Part shown: piece after piece, positions 15,063-22,610 of the stretch | How the letters are laid out: every line of letters begins with the position of its first letter | Position numbering within the stretch: position 1 is the stretch's first letter | Source of the DNA: CAZFQG01 sp964520785 | Lineage (GTDB): Bacteria; Planctomycetota; Planctomycetia; Pirellulales; Thermoguttaceae | Reading direction: 5' to 3' | Assembly: GCA_964520785.1 (NCBI GenBank) | Contig: CAZFQG010000073.1 | Span: 1-28,240 of the forward strand | DNA length: 28,240 nucleotides | Made by a program: the position numbers and the translations under genes | Notes under the pieces: model-generated | Database searches by the model: none | Told to the model about the DNA's origin: nothing | The model's input: the letters and a program-made list of their open reading frames with translations, nothing else

Positions 15063-16184
15063 ATGAACGCCCAAGCATCCTCGCCGGTTTTTCCTTCCGG
15101 TCGGCTCGTTTCCCTCGACGCCCTCCGCGGGTTCGCCATGTTCTGGATCATTGGCGGGGGGCCGTTCGTCTTGGCGTTGGTTCACTACTTCGGTTCTGAA
15201 TCGATCATCAGGCTCGTGGAGTACCATTCCGAACATGTCGGCTGGGAAGGACTTGTTGCCTGGGACCTCATCTTTCCGACGTTCGTGTTCGTTTCCGGAG
15301 CGACCATGCCCTTCGCCCTTACCGGGAAACTCGAACGCGGCGTCGACAAGTGGAGGCTCCACGGTCGGCTGTTTTGGCGGATGCTGATCCTGATCGGGTT
15401 GGGAATGTCTCAGGATTTCTTCCATCTGGATTTCGCGAACATGCGGCCCTTCAGCGTACTCGGGCTCATCGGGGTCGCGTACTTCATCGCGGGGGTGATC
15501 GTCCTGAACCGAGGCGTCGTGGGCCAGTTCGCCTGGATGATCGGCATCCTTCTCGGGTACTGGGCCGCGGTCTGGTATATCCCGGTGCCGGGAACCGAAC
15601 TGGGGCGGTTCACGCCCGGCGGTTGTCTTCCGGCTTACGTCGACTGGCACTTGATACCCGGCAAGTTCTACGGCGGCGTATTCGATCCGGAGGGCCTGCT
15701 GACGCTTCCCCTCGCCGGGGCCCTGGCCCTCATGGGAGCGCTGGCGGGGAGGCTCTTGAAGGAGAACGCCCAATGTCCCTATTGGAACGTTCTCGCGTTG
15801 GTCGTAGCCGGCGGCATTTCGCTGGGGCTTGGCTTCCTTATGAGTCTCTCCTTTCCCATTATCAAGGCCCTGTGGACGAGTTCGTTCGTTTTGGCGGCCG
15901 GTGGTTGGGCGCTGTTGCTGCTGGCGGTCTTCTACATGGTCATCGATGTCTGGCGGATGCGGTGGCTCGGGTTTTTCTTCATTCCCATCGGAATGAACGC
16001 CATCACGATCTATGTCGGACACGAGTACATCGATTTCGGTTATACGGCCAACATCATCTTTGGTGGCCTGGCACGGCTTTCCGGAGAAACACTCATGCCG
16101 ATCGTCACGACGGCCGGAGTACTCGCCGTCGAGTGGGTCCTACTGTATTTCCTCTACCGCAAGCGTATCTTCTTAAGGGTGTGA
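15063..16184 (+). CDS. DUF5009/NagX-like multipass acyltransferase (HGSNAT-related)
   Basis: The 373-residue membrane protein has about ten hydrophobic segments and begins with RLVSLDALRGFAMFWI, the R-L-x-S-L-D-x-L-R-G motif of the DUF5009/NagX family, related to heparan-alpha-glucosaminide N-acetyltransferase. FPTFVFVSGATMPFAL (helix 2) and GMNAITIYVGHEY (late helix) also fit. Family members acetylate or transport glucosamine-type sugars at the inner membrane, but the substrate here is not proven. I chose ATG 15063; a GTG at 15027 in the same frame adds a poor N-terminus. Its stop is 3 bp before the next gene, so the two are an operon. It diverges from the regulator/sialidase cluster. Confidence 0.87.
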   Translation: MNAQASSPVFPSGRLVSLDALRGFAMFWIIGGGPFVLALVHYFGSESIIRLVEYHSEHVGWEGLVAWDLIFPTFVFVSGATMPFALTGKLERGVDKWRLHGRLFWRMLILIGLGMSQDFFHLDFANMRPFSVLGLIGVAYFIAGVIVLNRGVVGQFAWMIGILLGYWAAVWYIPVPGTELGRFTPGGCLPAYVDWHLIPGKFYGGVFDPEGLLTLPLAGALALMGALAGRLLKENAQCPYWNVLALVVAGGISLGLGFLMSLSFPIIKALWTSSFVLAAGGWALLLLAVFYMVIDVWRMRWLGFFFIPIGMNAITIYVGHEYIDFGYTANIIFGGLARLSGETLMPIVTTAGVLAVEWVLLYFLYRKRIFLRV

Positions 16185-16187
16185 GCC

Positions 16188-16784
16188 ATGAAACGCGGAA
16201 CCAGATTGGTCCTTGCCGGCATTCTCCTCGTCGTGGAGACCGCGGTGGCCGCCGGCGTCTTTTTCGGCGCGGCATACGGTCTCACCCGCCTCGCGGAGAA
16301 CCGGCAAAACGCGCCGGTCGGCGCACTCGGCGACGGAACCATCGTGCTCTTGCCCGAGAAGGCACTCACGCGAGGCGGATTGAAGTTCTTTCCGACGGAG
16401 TGGGAACAAAGGGCGGAAGGCTATGGCAACGAGTACGGCAGGGCCCTGGCCAAGGAGCGGAAAAACCGGAAGATCGGGAATTGGTCAGCGATCTCGGATG
16501 CCGCCGAATGGGATTTCATCGTCGAGTCCGCCGGCGGATACCGTGTCGAGGTAGAGCTGGCCGCGCCCGCGGAGGAGGCGGGGAGCGAAATCGAAGCAAC
16601 GCTCGGAACCCAGGCGGTCTCGGGGATCGTTCCGGACACGGGCGGATGGAACACATGGAAGACGATTGCCCTGGGAAGCGTGATTCTCGAAGCGGATCGC
16701 CACGTGCTGGCGCTCAAGGCGAAGTCCATTTCTTACGAGAAAGCGATGAACGTGGCGAAGGTGGTCTTACGTCCCGTAGAGTGA
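16188..16784 (+). CDS. Membrane-anchored protein with carbohydrate-binding-like domain
   Basis: The 198-residue protein has one N-terminal hydrophobic helix (about 8-32), probably an uncleaved anchor, and an extracytoplasmic domain from about residue 55. The pattern AEWDFIVESAGGYRVEVELA (106-125), TGGWNTWKTIALGSVIL (151-167) and HVLALKAKS (172-180) is typical of CBM6/CBM35-like beta-sandwich modules, which bind sugars. Start and stop are tightly coupled to the preceding acyltransferase (3 bp gap), so the pair probably acts on the same substrate. No catalytic residues are seen. The family assignment is by pattern only. Confidence 0.75.
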   Translation: MKRGTRLVLAGILLVVETAVAAGVFFGAAYGLTRLAENRQNAPVGALGDGTIVLLPEKALTRGGLKFFPTEWEQRAEGYGNEYGRALAKERKNRKIGNWSAISDAAEWDFIVESAGGYRVEVELAAPAEEAGSEIEATLGTQAVSGIVPDTGGWNTWKTIALGSVILEADRHVLALKAKSISYEKAMNVAKVVLRPVE

Positions 16785-16817
16785 AGGTCACTCCGCCAGC
16801 GATCTCGGTCCTCGGGA

Positions 16818-17951
16818 TCACACGCACCGTTCGCTTTTCACGAACGCCTTTTCGGCCAGGACGGCGGCGCCTACCAGGTTGGCGTTGAGACCGCGGAGGT
16901 CGATGATGGAGGGCTGCAGATAGCTGAATATGCCGAACGCGCCCAGATGGCGTTGAGCGGAGGGGCCGAAATAGGGCAAGGCATAAGACGGCTTGCCGCC
17001 GAGACAGATCGGTACCCCCTCTCGGAGACCGTCCTTGCGGGCCTCCTGGAGCATCGTGAACGCGGCATCCGCGAGGACGCGCCCGAAAAGACGGTCGGTA
17101 TTGATCGCCGCCTCGACTCGCATGTTGCTGAGTTTGCTGATGTATTCCCCGGCGATCGCCGTGTTTCCCATCGCGTCAAACTCATCGATCGCCAGGAATC
17201 GCTTATAGAAGTCGTTGTTGCCGACAAGCGCGCGGAAGAGACGGCAGCGTCCCGGGCCGGAGAGAATGACCTCCGCGCGGATCGTCTCCGGATTCCCGGA
17301 AGGCCCCGTCAGTTCTCCCCCGGAAAGCCCCATGTCTTCAAGAACGATCTCCTCGAAACGGCTGTAGGAGGTTTTGAACTCGTAGAACAGGGTCCGGAGC
17401 TGCCACTTCTCCAGGCCGATCGCGTAGCCGGGTTCGTTCGTGGGGTGAAGCGTCGCGTCGTCGCCGTCCCAGTCCACCGCGGCGTGCTTGACGGCCCCTT
17501 CCCGCGAAATCCAGGCACCTCCCCAGCCCCCGCCAAAAACCCAGTAGAGCAAGTCGGTCCGCATCGCCGACCATTCGGCAAGTCCGCCCGCGTTCGCGTC
17601 ATTCTCGATGGCCGTGGGCAGGCCGGTCTCCTTGGCGAGGTCCTCACGGAGGTTTTTGCCGATAAGAAACTCGAGGTTCGACGTGAGATAATAGGTTCCA
17701 TCCGATCGAAACAAGCCCGGCGAAGCGATTCCGATCGCGAGCATATCGCGCATCCGCCGATCGTTGGCGCGCAGCAACCGCTCCATGGCGTCGAGTAGCC
17801 GCTCGACGAACCGGTCGTAGTCCTCTTGGAACTCATTCCGCCCCACGGAACTTTCGTCGATCTGGCTAGTTCGCCCTTCAAAGAGCCCCAGTTTCACTCC
17901 GAACCCCGCTCCGATATCAATGGCGATGACCGGCAGTCTTCTTCTATCCAT
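16818..17951 (-). CDS. Atypical ROK-family sugar kinase-like protein
   Basis: The 377-residue protein follows the ROK fold: an N-terminal phosphate loop (AIDIGAGFGVKLGLF, residues 10-24), a conserved ASPG (76-79), the catalytic Asp in IENDANAGGLAEW (D118), and a second phosphate motif GGGWGGAWI (140-148) where GTGIGGGI is usual. The ROK zinc cluster (CxCGxxGCxE) after the first His is absent; the equivalent region is HAAVDWDGDDATLHP (156-170). The first loop also lacks the usual GGT. ROK kinases phosphorylate glucose, N-acetylmannosamine or similar sugars in the cytosol. Here activity and substrate are open, and a sugar-sensing role is possible though no DNA-binding domain is present. It converges with the preceding two-gene operon. 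The ATG at 17951 lacks a clear Shine-Dalgarno. Confidence 0.75.
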   Translation of the reverse strand: MDRRRLPVIAIDIGAGFGVKLGLFEGRTSQIDESSVGRNEFQEDYDRFVERLLDAMERLLRANDRRMRDMLAIGIASPGLFRSDGTYYLTSNLEFLIGKNLREDLAKETGLPTAIENDANAGGLAEWSAMRTDLLYWVFGGGWGGAWISREGAVKHAAVDWDGDDATLHPTNEPGYAIGLEKWQLRTLFYEFKTSYSRFEEIVLEDMGLSGGELTGPSGNPETIRAEVILSGPGRCRLFRALVGNNDFYKRFLAIDEFDAMGNTAIAGEYISKLSNMRVEAAINTDRLFGRVLADAAFTMLQEARKDGLREGVPICLGGKPSYALPYFGPSAQRHLGAFGIFSYLQPSIIDLRGLNANLVGAAVLAEKAFVKSERCV

Positions 17952-18354
17952 GTTCGGAATACAACACTTTCTACTTCCAAAAAGCCTAGCAAACGGGAGT
18001 AAACCCCCATTTTAACTAGCCAAACCGTCCATGTCAAACGGCGTCGATATCCTGGTGCTCCATCCGGGCGTGATCCGTGGATCGGCATCATGGTGAAGCA
18101 CCGATGATGGAGGTACCGTTTGGTGACAAAGTTGGATTGAGCAAACACACACGAATACGGCCGTCAGGATGGCAAGAAACTCCCCCGGAGAATCTGAGGT
18201 TTTCGTCAGGTCGGTACTTCTGGGGGGTGGACTTCGCAATGCACGCCCACTTGCCGAGTTCGCCCGGTGACTGTATAATTCACAGTTTACCACTCTGGAT
18301 ATGGTGCGCGCCGTCGGTGCGATCTCGATATAATATACTGTCAGGAAACAGGTT
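17952..18354. other. Intergenic region between the ROK-like gene and rpmE
   Basis: About 400 bp lies between divergent genes. It has a near-perfect hairpin around 18086-18109 (CATCATGGTG with CACCGATGATG), a strong promoter at 18251-18279 and a second TATAAT at 18329-18334. The 10-mer AGCAAACGGG at 17988-17997 also occurs at 14531-14540 upstream of the FCD regulator. The open frames here look like chance. Confidence 0.45.
18251..18279 (+). promoter_or_regulatory. Sigma70-type promoter of rpmE
   Basis: TTGCCG (18251-18256), a 17-bp spacer and a perfect TATAAT (18274-18279) lie 75 bp before rpmE. A second TATAAT at 18329-18334 has no good -35 and would be a minor start if used. Confidence 0.75.
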
Positions 18355-18585
18355 ATGAAAGAAGGAATTCACCCCAAATACGTCGATGCCAAGGTCAAGT
18401 GCGGGTGCGGCAACTCATTTACCACGCGTGCCACCCAGCCGGAACTTAAAGTGGACATCTGCAATCAGTGTCATCCTTTCTATACCGGAAAGCTCAAATA
18501 CGTCGACACGGCCGGACGAATTGAGAAATTTCAGAAGAAATTCGCTGCTGCTGGGTATACGAGCCTCAAGCGAGGAAAGAAGTAG
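18355..18585 (+). CDS. rpmE: 50S ribosomal protein L31
   Basis: The 76-residue protein matches L31 over its whole length, beginning MKEGIHPKYV and containing CGCGNSF and ICNQCHPFYTGK. All four zinc ligands are present (C16, C18, C36, C39), so this is the C+ (zinc-containing) form rather than the zinc-free paralogue. L31 sits on the large subunit near the central protuberance and bridges to the 30S. AGGA lies eight bases before the ATG. prfA follows after 129 bp, a frequent bacterial arrangement. Confidence 0.98.
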   Translation: MKEGIHPKYVDAKVKCGCGNSFTTRATQPELKVDICNQCHPFYTGKLKYVDTAGRIEKFQKKFAAAGYTSLKRGKK

Positions 18586-18587
18586 CA

Positions 18588-18634
18588 GGGGACGGTCTTT
18601 GGAAGTGGTCGGTCGTCGTCGACCTCTTGTCCCC
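18588..18634 (+). promoter_or_regulatory. Structured intercistronic RNA between rpmE and prfA
   Basis: GGGGACGGTC (18588-18597) can pair with GACC (18621-18624) and GTCCCC (18629-18634), leaving a 4-nt bulge. No T-run follows, so it is more likely a processing or stability element than a terminator. Confidence 0.35.
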
Positions 18635-18714
18635 GATTCCAGAAGGGGAATGAGGCGATGCCGAGCTAACGATGCCGGTTCCCCGCAACCTTCGTTCCCG
18701 CGAGATTCTTTCCG

Positions 18715-19788
18715 ATGCGTGACATGCTTGAAGAGCGGCTGCACCGATTCGAGGAACTGGAGAAGCAGCTCGTTGATCCGGACGTTCTGAGTAATCCGTC
18801 CAAGATGGCGGCCGTTGCGCGGGAACACGGTTCCTTGGCTCGGCTGGCGAAGAAATACCGCCGGTTTCGTCAGTTGAACACGGAAATCTCGGAAACGGCC
18901 GAGATGGCCGGGGACGGCGACCCGGCTCTGCGCGAGTTGGCGGAAGAGGAACTCCCGCGGTTGAAGCAGGAGCGGGAGCGGTTCTGGAACGAACTACTCG
19001 ACCTGACGATTGGCGGAGAGGACGCCAACCGAACGCGGTGCATCATGGAAATTCGCGCCGGCACCGGCGGCGACGAGGCGGCTCTTTTCGCTCGCGACCT
19101 TTATGAAATGTACCGTCATTACGCGGATGCGCGGGGTTGGAAGGTCGAACTGATGAATGCCAACCCCACGGAGTTGGGCGGCTTCAAGGAAATCATTTTT
19201 GGTATCGAAGGGGAGGGAGTCTACAGATCGCTCCAATTCGAAAGTGGCGGCCACCGCGTCCAAAGGGTCCCCGAGACCGAAGCCAAGGGTCGCATCCATA
19301 CGTCCGCCGCCACGGTCGCCGTCATGGCGGAGCCGGAGGATGTCGAAATCAATCTCGCTCCGGATGACTACCGTCTCGACAAGTTTCATGCCAGCGGCCC
19401 CGGAGGGCAGCATGTCAACAAGACGGAATCGGCCATTCGCCTGACCCACTACGAGACGGGAATCGTCGTCTCCTGCCAGGACGAGAAGAGTCAGCACAAA
19501 AATCTCGCCAAGGCATTGCGCGTTCTCAAGACGCGTCTTTATGAGCATCGACAGGCCGAGGAAGACGCCAAGCGCTCCAGTGAGCGGAAGTCGAAGATCG
19601 GTTCCGGCGACCGAAGCCAACGGATACGTACCTACAACTTTCCCGAAAACCGCGTTACCGACCACCGTATCAACTTAACGCTTTATAAGCTGGATTCCAT
19701 TCTCGCGGGCAATCTGGAACCGGTTATCGAGACGCTGCTCGAGTACGAACGGCAGGAACAACGTGCCGCGTTCGGTACGTTCGAATGA
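18715..19788 (+). CDS. prfA: Peptide chain release factor 1
   Basis: The 357-residue protein is a full class I release factor. The codon-recognition tripeptide is PET (186-188, in QRVPETEAKGRIHTSA), the P-x-T form that reads UAA and UAG and separates RF1 from RF2 (SPF). GGQ is at 230-232 (SGPGGQHVNKTES), the loop that triggers peptidyl-tRNA hydrolysis on the ribosome. RAGTGGDEAALFARDLYEMY (114-133) is also characteristic. The ATG at 18715 has only a weak ribosome site; a second ATG three codons on is possible. Downstream one often finds the methyltransferase prmC, but here a glycosyltransferase follows. Confidence 0.98.
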   Translation: MRDMLEERLHRFEELEKQLVDPDVLSNPSKMAAVAREHGSLARLAKKYRRFRQLNTEISETAEMAGDGDPALRELAEEELPRLKQERERFWNELLDLTIGGEDANRTRCIMEIRAGTGGDEAALFARDLYEMYRHYADARGWKVELMNANPTELGGFKEIIFGIEGEGVYRSLQFESGGHRVQRVPETEAKGRIHTSAATVAVMAEPEDVEINLAPDDYRLDKFHASGPGGQHVNKTESAIRLTHYETGIVVSCQDEKSQHKNLAKALRVLKTRLYEHRQAEEDAKRSSERKSKIGSGDRSQRIRTYNFPENRVTDHRINLTLYKLDSILAGNLEPVIETLLEYERQEQRAAFGTFE

Positions 19789-19926
19789 GCGGGGAAGGCG
19801 GCCCGGCGGCATTCGTTGCGCTTCGTGAAGGGTGACGTACCTCGTTTGGCCCCTCGCTTGCGATACGCGAAGAATATGTTCTTTTCACCTGAAAGAGGCC
19901 CAGGGGCGCCGGTTGGAGAGAATGCG

Positions 19927-21219
19927 ATGAACCTGTTGATGCTGACCAACGTCTACACCCCTTACGTCGGAGGAATTGCGCGGAGCGTCCAGGCGTTTCG
20001 CGCCGCGTATCTCGCGCGCGGCCATCACGTGCTCATTGTCGCCCCCTATTTCGAGCGGCAGCCGGAAGAGGAAGAAGGAGTCGTTCGGTTTCCGGCCGTC
20101 GTGAAAGCGTATCGGAACCGCTATTCGCTTCCCTTGCCGATCCCGGGTTATTTGCACGGCGTCTTGCGCGATTTCAAGCCGGACGTAATCCATTCGCATC
20201 ATCCGTTTCTGCTGGGAACGACCGCCCAGCGGATATCCGCCATCTGGCAGGTTCCCCTGGTGTACACGCACCACACGCGGTATTGCAGCTATCTTCAATC
20301 GGAGCCGGACACCGCAACGCCGGTCGCGAATCTCGCGGCCGATCTCGTCTGGACGCTTACCATCGCGTATTGCGAACTCTGCGATCTCTTGATCGCCCCG
20401 AGCGAGAGCATCCGGACGATGCTTCTCGACGCCGAAATCTCGCGGCCGATCGAGGTCGTTCCAACCGGTGTTGACTTCGACCGGTTCCGCGACGGCGACC
20501 GCGCGAAGGCGCGTGCGGCGCATCACGTTCCTCCGGATGCATTCTTGGTCGGCCACGCCGGAAGGCTCGAGCCCGAGAAGAATCTCCTGGTGCTCGCCGA
20601 AGAGGCGGCGGAAGTTCTTGCGCGACATACCCGCGCCCATTTCCTGCTCGTCGGTGAGGGAACCCTTCGTGACGAAATCGTTGCGAGATTCAAAAGTGCC
20701 GGCGTTGCCGAACGGCTTCACGTCGCCGGGGTGCTGCAAGGACACGAACTCGTTGACTCCTACCATGCGATGGACGTGTTCGCGTTCGCGTCCAAAACCG
20801 AGACGCAGGGGATGGTACTCAGCGAGGCCATGGCCGCCGGTGTTCCGGTGGTGGCCCTGGAGGGGTCCGGGGTGAACGATCTCATGGTCGATTTCCGGAA
20901 TGGTCGACTGATGGACGCGGACCGCCCGGGGGGGCTGATCGAGGGGTTGGAGTGGGTTCTTCGGCTTTCACCGCGGCGACGCGACGCGCTCCAGGAGGCC
21001 GCTCGCGAGACGGCGCGAAGCGTGTCGATGTCCATCTGCGCCGACCGCATGTTGCGGCTTTACGAGGAACTCATCAAAAAAACCACGGCAAGCGAACGCG
21101 GCCTTCTGAGCCGCTCTTTACGATTCCTGGACTTCGAGCGGAAAGCCTGGTCACGGCTGTTCGAGGCGGCGGGACGCACTTTCACGCACGGCGTTCAAGA
21201 TGCGACCGACCGAAAGTGA
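19927..21219 (+). CDS. Family 4 glycosyltransferase
   Basis: The 430-residue protein is a GT-B fold, GT4-type retaining glycosyltransferase. The N-terminal domain starts MNLLMLTNVYTPYVGGIARS with the GG loop. VVPTGVDFDRF (177-187) and GRLEPEKNLLVLAEE (212-226) mark the start of the nucleotide-sugar domain. The E-x7-E motif is E292...E300 (ETQGMVLSE). Such enzymes transfer sugars from GDP- or UDP-donors to lipids or glycans on the inner side of the membrane; some make glycolipids. The substrate is unknown. I chose ATG 19927 because GGAGAG lies just upstream and homology begins there; a frame open to 19816 adds unrelated residues. It follows prfA by 138 bp in the same direction. Confidence 0.9.
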   Translation: MNLLMLTNVYTPYVGGIARSVQAFRAAYLARGHHVLIVAPYFERQPEEEEGVVRFPAVVKAYRNRYSLPLPIPGYLHGVLRDFKPDVIHSHHPFLLGTTAQRISAIWQVPLVYTHHTRYCSYLQSEPDTATPVANLAADLVWTLTIAYCELCDLLIAPSESIRTMLLDAEISRPIEVVPTGVDFDRFRDGDRAKARAAHHVPPDAFLVGHAGRLEPEKNLLVLAEEAAEVLARHTRAHFLLVGEGTLRDEIVARFKSAGVAERLHVAGVLQGHELVDSYHAMDVFAFASKTETQGMVLSEAMAAGVPVVALEGSGVNDLMVDFRNGRLMDADRPGGLIEGLEWVLRLSPRRRDALQEAARETARSVSMSICADRMLRLYEELIKKTTASERGLLSRSLRFLDFERKAWSRLFEAAGRTFTHGVQDATDRK

Positions 21220-21507
21220 AAGGGTCGCCCCCGAACCTTACGGGATTTGCCGGTCCTTGAAACTGGGAAGCGAATACCACTCTCGCTAAGGCCGGCATTC
21301 CCGCGATTCTCGGTAAAACGGGGGTTTTTGGCGTATCCGCTACAGAAACACTTACCCAGAGTATCGTTGCAGGCCGACAAATCTGAAAGAACCGCGTCGT
21401 CTTGGACCGGAGAGCCCGACCGAGCCGGCCTTCGCGAAGACCGCGGTTTCCCGCCGTACAAACCTTCCTTCCGAATACCGATTCTTCGTTGGCGTAAGGA
21501 GACCCTC

Positions 21508-21831
21508 ATGCTTCGAAAAACACTCTGCTGGACCGTCGCCCTCGCGGCGATGATTGCCGTTTGGGATCTTGGACTGGAAGTCCAAGACGCGGACGCGGCC
21601 CAAGTCGTTTCGTCCGATCTTTTCCATAACTACTATGTCGGCCCCTCTGGAGACGGGGTGGTGGGTGCTCAGATGTACCCGTGCCCCAGGCCGACTCCGG
21701 CGCGTGTCGGACACGTCTATTTCACGTACCCACCCCTCATGCCCCACGAGTTTCTCTACAAGCACCACCGCAGCTATTACCGCCGTCACGCTACCGGCGG
21801 TGCCACGAGAACGAACGTCCTATGGTGGTGA
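21508..21831 (+). CDS. Small secreted tyrosine/proline-rich protein
   Basis: The 107-residue product has a signal peptide (basic start, hydrophobic core, likely cleavage after DADA near residue 30) and a short mature part rich in Tyr, Pro and His, including HNYYVGPSGDG and YFTYPPLMPHEFLYKHH. It resembles small secreted proteins I associate with Planctomycetota that occur in tandem with a second, unrelated-looking one; I know of no function. AAGGAGA lies six bases before the ATG at 21508. The frame is open upstream to 21247, but that part lacks protein character. Confidence 0.8.
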   Translation: MLRKTLCWTVALAAMIAVWDLGLEVQDADAAQVVSSDLFHNYYVGPSGDGVVGAQMYPCPRPTPARVGHVYFTYPPLMPHEFLYKHHRSYYRRHATGGATRTNVLWW

Positions 21832-21889
21832 ACCAAGGCGCGCAAACGGCGCCGCCTGGCAATCAAGATACAAAAAGGATTTTCGAATA

Positions 21890-22261
21890 ATGAAGAAACA
21901 CATCGCATTCCTGCTCGTCGCCGCCGCGGTCTTCGCCGTCTTTGCCGATACCGCCGGCGCGTTCGAGGGGCGGTTGCTCGGCCGCCGCTCGGCCTGGATG
22001 GCCCAAACCTATTCCTGGCACGGTAGTTACTACGACCCCGCCTGGGGTTGCCCCGTCACGGTACTCGTCCCACCCAACGCGGAATTCCAGACGAACTACG
22101 GCTGGGGAGTGGGGAATACCCGCGTCACGCCGATCTACCAGCAATTCCGCCGTGGATATCCCGGCGATTTCCTCGGAGGGAGGGGTGGAATGATGCCGGC
22201 TCCCGCCGTCCCGAGCGATACCACCCAAATGGGTGCGTACTACATTCGCGGCCCCTGGTAA
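21890..22261 (+). CDS. Second small secreted aromatic-rich protein
   Basis: The 123-residue product has a clean signal peptide (MKKHIAFLLVAAAVFAVFADTAGA, cleavage near residue 24) and a mature part rich in Trp, Tyr, Gly and Pro (RSAWMAQTYSWHGSYYDPAWG, PPNAEFQTNYGWGVG), ending in MGAYYIRGPW. No transmembrane segment or catalytic motif is visible. AAGGA lies ten bases before the ATG. It follows the first secreted protein by 58 bp, so the two probably form an operon ending at the hairpin at 22304-22331. The function is unknown; an envelope-associated role is a guess. Confidence 0.8.
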   Translation: MKKHIAFLLVAAAVFAVFADTAGAFEGRLLGRRSAWMAQTYSWHGSYYDPAWGCPVTVLVPPNAEFQTNYGWGVGNTRVTPIYQQFRRGYPGDFLGGRGGMMPAPAVPSDTTQMGAYYIRGPW

Positions 22262-22267
22262 CGGACG

Positions 22268-22297
22268 CCGTCGAGTAGATCACCGTCGAGTAGATCA
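22268..22297. repeat. Tandem 15-bp repeat just after the secreted-protein pair
   Basis: CCGTCGAGTAGATCA occurs twice in direct contact (22268-22282, 22283-22297), between a stop codon and a terminator. It is probably a slippage duplication. Confidence 0.85.
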
Positions 22298-22303
22298 CGA
22301 CAC

Positions 22304-22331
22304 GCCCGAGCCGCGACCCGGCGGCTCGGGC
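22304..22331 (+). terminator. Terminator hairpin after the secreted-protein pair
   Basis: An 11-bp stem (22304-22314 with 22321-22331; GCCCGAGCCGC and GCGGCTCGGGC) has a 6-nt loop and is followed by TGGTGTTTC. The T-tract is weak, but position and stem strength fit termination of the upstream pair. Confidence 0.65.
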
Positions 22332-22610
22332 TGGTGTTTCGACCGCGGATTTCCTTCTCGCTCTCGCTCAGGGGTTCGGGTGTTCTTTTACGAGGAGAGG
22401 CTCCGCAGGTTCTCGGCGCATTATGCGGTACAATCCGCGTCTTGGACTCGCGAAATCCGGCTCGGCGTTCGTGCGGTTCGCACCCTTCAGGGATAAGCTA
22501 TTCTTTGAAGGTGGTCCGCGAGCACCGCCAGCCGATCAGCACGATCGACCCCCTTTGCGCGGCGGCCCAATAAGAATCCCGGCGTTCTCAGGCAACCGCG
22601 ACCGGTCCCT
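22332..22610. other. Intergenic region before the oxidoreductase stop
   Basis: This stretch between the terminator and the convergent oxidoreductase gene shows no recognisable gene, RNA or clear second terminator. Its open frames look like chance. Confidence 0.4.

Noticed and set aside
14928..16022. Long minus-strand open frame (364 codons) opposite the acyltransferase
   Set aside because: It is a shadow of the plus-strand membrane-protein gene: rich in charged and Pro/Gln residues, with no domain pattern and a fully conserved gene on the other strand.
18077..18358. Plus-strand 93-codon frame before rpmE
   Set aside because: It spans the likely rpmE promoter and leader, has no ribosome site and shows no family pattern.
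21299..21330. Terminator of the glycosyltransferase gene (CCCG ... CGGG then T5)
   Set aside because: The stem is only four base pairs with a 15-base loop, too weak to call, although the T-run is suggestive.
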